NCBI RefSeq assembly: GCF_900156065.1
Contig: NZ_FTNF01000033.1
Location: forward strand, 1-42,595
Direction of reading: 5' to 3'
Length of the DNA stretch: 42,595 nt
Origin: Micromonospora avicenniae
GTDB taxonomy: Bacteria > Actinomycetota > Actinomycetes > Mycobacteriales > Micromonosporaceae
Part shown: positions 41,062 through 42,595 of the stretch, one piece after another
How positions within the stretch are numbered: position 1 is the first letter of the stretch
How the letters are laid out: the number at the start of each line of letters is the position of its first letter
Program-made: the position numbers and the translations under genes
The notes under the pieces: model-generated
The model's database searches: none
What the model was told of the DNA's origin: nothing
Seen by the model: only the letters and a program-made list of their open reading frames with translations

Positions 41062-41132
41062 CCGCCGGAAGAACTAGCCGGCGGTGCAGTGCTCCTCGCC
41101 GCGGGGCGGTCCTACGACCGTTTCCCCTTCTT
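41062..41132 (+). promoter_or_regulatory. hairpin and terminator-like structure before the MFS gene
   Basis: CCGCCGG (41062-41068) pairs with CCGGCGG (41078-41084), directly after the leader stop. Then GGGG (41103-41106), CGGTC/GACCG (41107-41111 and 41116-41120) and CCCC (41124-41127) form a stacked hairpin followed by TTCTT, a fair intrinsic terminator for this GC content, 17 bases before the TTG start. An attenuator is the natural reading. Confidence 0.5.
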
Positions 41133-41148
41133 GGCTCGAGGAGCTCTT

Positions 41149-42573
41149 TTGCGTGCCCTTGTATCCGCGCGTCTGGGCGCGGATTTCACCAAACTGTGGA
41201 CCGCTTCGGCGGTGTCCAACATCGGCGACGGTGTCACCATGGCCGCCGGCCCGTTGCTGGTCGCTTCCGTCAGCGATAATCCGGCTCTTATTGCCGGAGC
41301 CGCCTTCGCCCAGCAGCTGCCCTGGCTGCTGTTCGCTCTGATCAGCGGCGCCTACGTCGACCGGCTCGACCGGCGCCAGCTGGTCGTTGCCGTCAACCTG
41401 GTACGCGCTGTCGCCCTAGCCGGGTTGGCGGCCACCATCGCGACCGAGACCGTCACCGTGCCCATCATCTACACGGTGCTCTTCCTCCTCGGTACCGGAG
41501 AATCCCTCGCGGACACCGGCATGGGCGCCTTACTCCCGTCGGTGGTCGCACCCGAGAAGCTGCCCAGCGCCAATGCCCGGCTCTACGCGAGCTTCACCAT
41601 CGGCAACCAGTTCATCGCCAAACCGTTGGGCGCGTGGTTGTTCGCCATCTCCGCCGCCACACCATTCGGGCTCGACGCATTCACGTTCGCTGTGGCTGCG
41701 GCGCTGATAGCCGGCATCCGACCGGTTCCCGCGCCGGAGCAGCAACCCCAGCCGCAGGCCTCGTTGCGCGACGAGATCGCCGCCGGTGTGCGGTGGTTGT
41801 GGCGGCACCGGCTGCTGCGGACCCTCGCCGTCACCATGGGCCTGGGCAACATCGCGTTCGGCGCCGCGTTCGCGGTGTTCGTCCTCTACTGCCGGCAGCG
41901 ACTGGACCTGTCCGACGTCGGCTACGGCTTCCTGCTGACCGCCTTCGCGGTCGGCGGCCTGTTCGGTACGACAGTCGCCGCCAAGCTCACGCGAGCCTTC
42001 GGGAACACGACGGTGCTACGTGCCGGCCTGGTCATCGAGGTCGTCACGCACGTGACCCTGGCGACCACGACGACCCCCTGGGTGGCCGCGCTCATCCTGG
42101 TCGTATTCAGCATCCACGCCATGGTCTGGGGCATCACCGTCGCCTCCGTCCGGCAGCGGGCGGTGCCCGAACATCTGCGCGGTCGGGTAGGCAGCGCATA
42201 CGCACTGCTGGACTTCGGCGGAGCCGCGCTGGGCTCCCTCCTCGGCGGTCTGTTCGCCAGCGTCTGGGAGATCACCACCCCGTTTTGGATCGCGGCCGTG
42301 ATGATGACAGCGGTCACCACCCTCGCCTGGCGCCGGTTGCGCGAAACAACCGCCGAACAACCCCACCCGGCCCCGAGCAGCGTTATCCCGGTGTTCGGGG
42401 CCGGGTGCTCAGGCAAGACATCTCCGGCACGGCATCCGGTAGCCGCGATCCGAACGCTGCGGAGCGCGCGACCATCCAGCCGCCCTCGGAGTGTCCGGCG
42501 ATGGCTCCCCTCTGTGTCAAGACACCGCCGGGAGGAGGGTTCTATCCTGGGTCTCGGCGGGTCCGGGAAGTGA
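41149..42573 (+). CDS. MFS transporter, drug-efflux type, with atypical tail
   Basis: A 474-residue major facilitator of the 12-helix enterobactin-exporter/macrolide-efflux-like type. FTKLWTASAVSNIGDGVTMA is helix 1, GAYVDRLDRRQLV the loop 2-3 signature, PSVVAPEKLPSANARL and VPEHLRGRVGSAYALLDFGG are typical of this group. Start: TTG 41149 has GAGGAG at 5 bases and yields the normal N-terminus; the frame is open upstream to 40993 but would cover the leader and hairpins. The family normally ends near WRRLRE (about residue 400); the 70 residues beyond are Arg/Ser/Pro-rich without helix, so a lost stop codon or indel is likely. Expression is probably governed by the attenuator just upstream. Confidence 0.9.
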   Translation: MRALVSARLGADFTKLWTASAVSNIGDGVTMAAGPLLVASVSDNPALIAGAAFAQQLPWLLFALISGAYVDRLDRRQLVVAVNLVRAVALAGLAATIATETVTVPIIYTVLFLLGTGESLADTGMGALLPSVVAPEKLPSANARLYASFTIGNQFIAKPLGAWLFAISAATPFGLDAFTFAVAAALIAGIRPVPAPEQQPQPQASLRDEIAAGVRWLWRHRLLRTLAVTMGLGNIAFGAAFAVFVLYCRQRLDLSDVGYGFLLTAFAVGGLFGTTVAAKLTRAFGNTTVLRAGLVIEVVTHVTLATTTTPWVAALILVVFSIHAMVWGITVASVRQRAVPEHLRGRVGSAYALLDFGGAALGSLLGGLFASVWEITTPFWIAAVMMTAVTTLAWRRLRETTAEQPHPAPSSVIPVFGAGCSGKTSPARHPVAAIRTLRSARPSSRPRSVRRWLPSVSRHRREEGSILGLGGSGK

Positions 42574-42595
42574 CTTCTCCGAAGAGCCGGCTGGG

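Noticed and set aside
1..42595. CRISPR arrays, tRNA or rRNA genes
   Set aside because: No evenly spaced repeats, cloverleaf-like segments or conserved rRNA stretches were recognised by eye; a covariance-model scan would be decisive.

Overview
High-GC DNA with Actinomycete codon use, many probable leaderless transcripts (a TANNNT box 6-8 bases before the start codon), a FxSxx-COOH (Fxs) RiPP locus, a class F sortase, and XRE, WYL, TetR, Rrf2 and HxlR regulators. A filamentous Actinomycetota, probably of the Micromonosporaceae, is my best guess; this is inference from gene style, not from a marker gene. No rRNA, tRNA or CRISPR array was seen.

Layout. 1-1.35 kb is a decay zone: a protein-kinase-like gene with an in-frame stop is cut by an ISL3 transposase fragment, which abuts an opposing frameshifted IS3 OrfB fragment. 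1.45-3.4 kb holds a divergent SDR oxidoreductase and an XRE regulator. 3.55-5.5 kb holds argS behind a short arginine-rich reading frame (four tandem Arg codons) and a perfect hairpin, which looks like a ribosome-mediated attenuator. 5.6-6.2 kb is a YdeI-family gene.

6.36-18.93 kb is the centrepiece, a one-direction accessory island. It starts with a small trypsin-co-occurring (Trypco1-like) protein and a 1140-residue trypsin/P-loop NTPase/TPR protein. The Fxs genes follow: precursor peptide fxsA (ends FGSVA-COOH), radical SAM/SPASM maturase fxsB with a C-terminal HEXXH domain, an AAC(3)-fold acetyltransferase, TIR-like fxsC, and the giant fxsT (ParA/MinD-like ATPase, NB-ARC NTPase, TPRs). 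A convergent alpha/beta hydrolase closes it. The likely logic is a cyclophane-forming peptide coupled to NLR-like sensors and a protease, that is, a signalling or biological-conflict device whose function is not established.

19.9-25.4 kb: WYL regulator with a divergent hydrolase; an ECF sigma factor operon with one intact and one internally deleted DGPF/YCII gene; a secreted-repeat lipoprotein; a two-domain CHRD protein with a strong terminator. 25.85-27.4 kb: a class F sortase overlapping the gene of its probable LPKTA substrate. 27.7-29.9 kb: degraded reductase genes, a repeat-containing Rho-N-like protein, a small protein and an Rrf2 regulator of uncertain end.

30-35.3 kb: a Tat-exported discoidin-domain protein behind a LacI-type operator, then a TetR regulator divergent from a TIM-barrel-like protein across nested palindromes. 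35.5-42.6 kb: GNAT, DUF1877, a DUF1963-like protein, an HxlR/aldo-keto reductase pair wrecked by one deletion and further frameshifts, two small-molecule-kinase-like genes, and an MFS exporter preceded by its own promoter, an 18-codon leader peptide and terminator-like hairpins.
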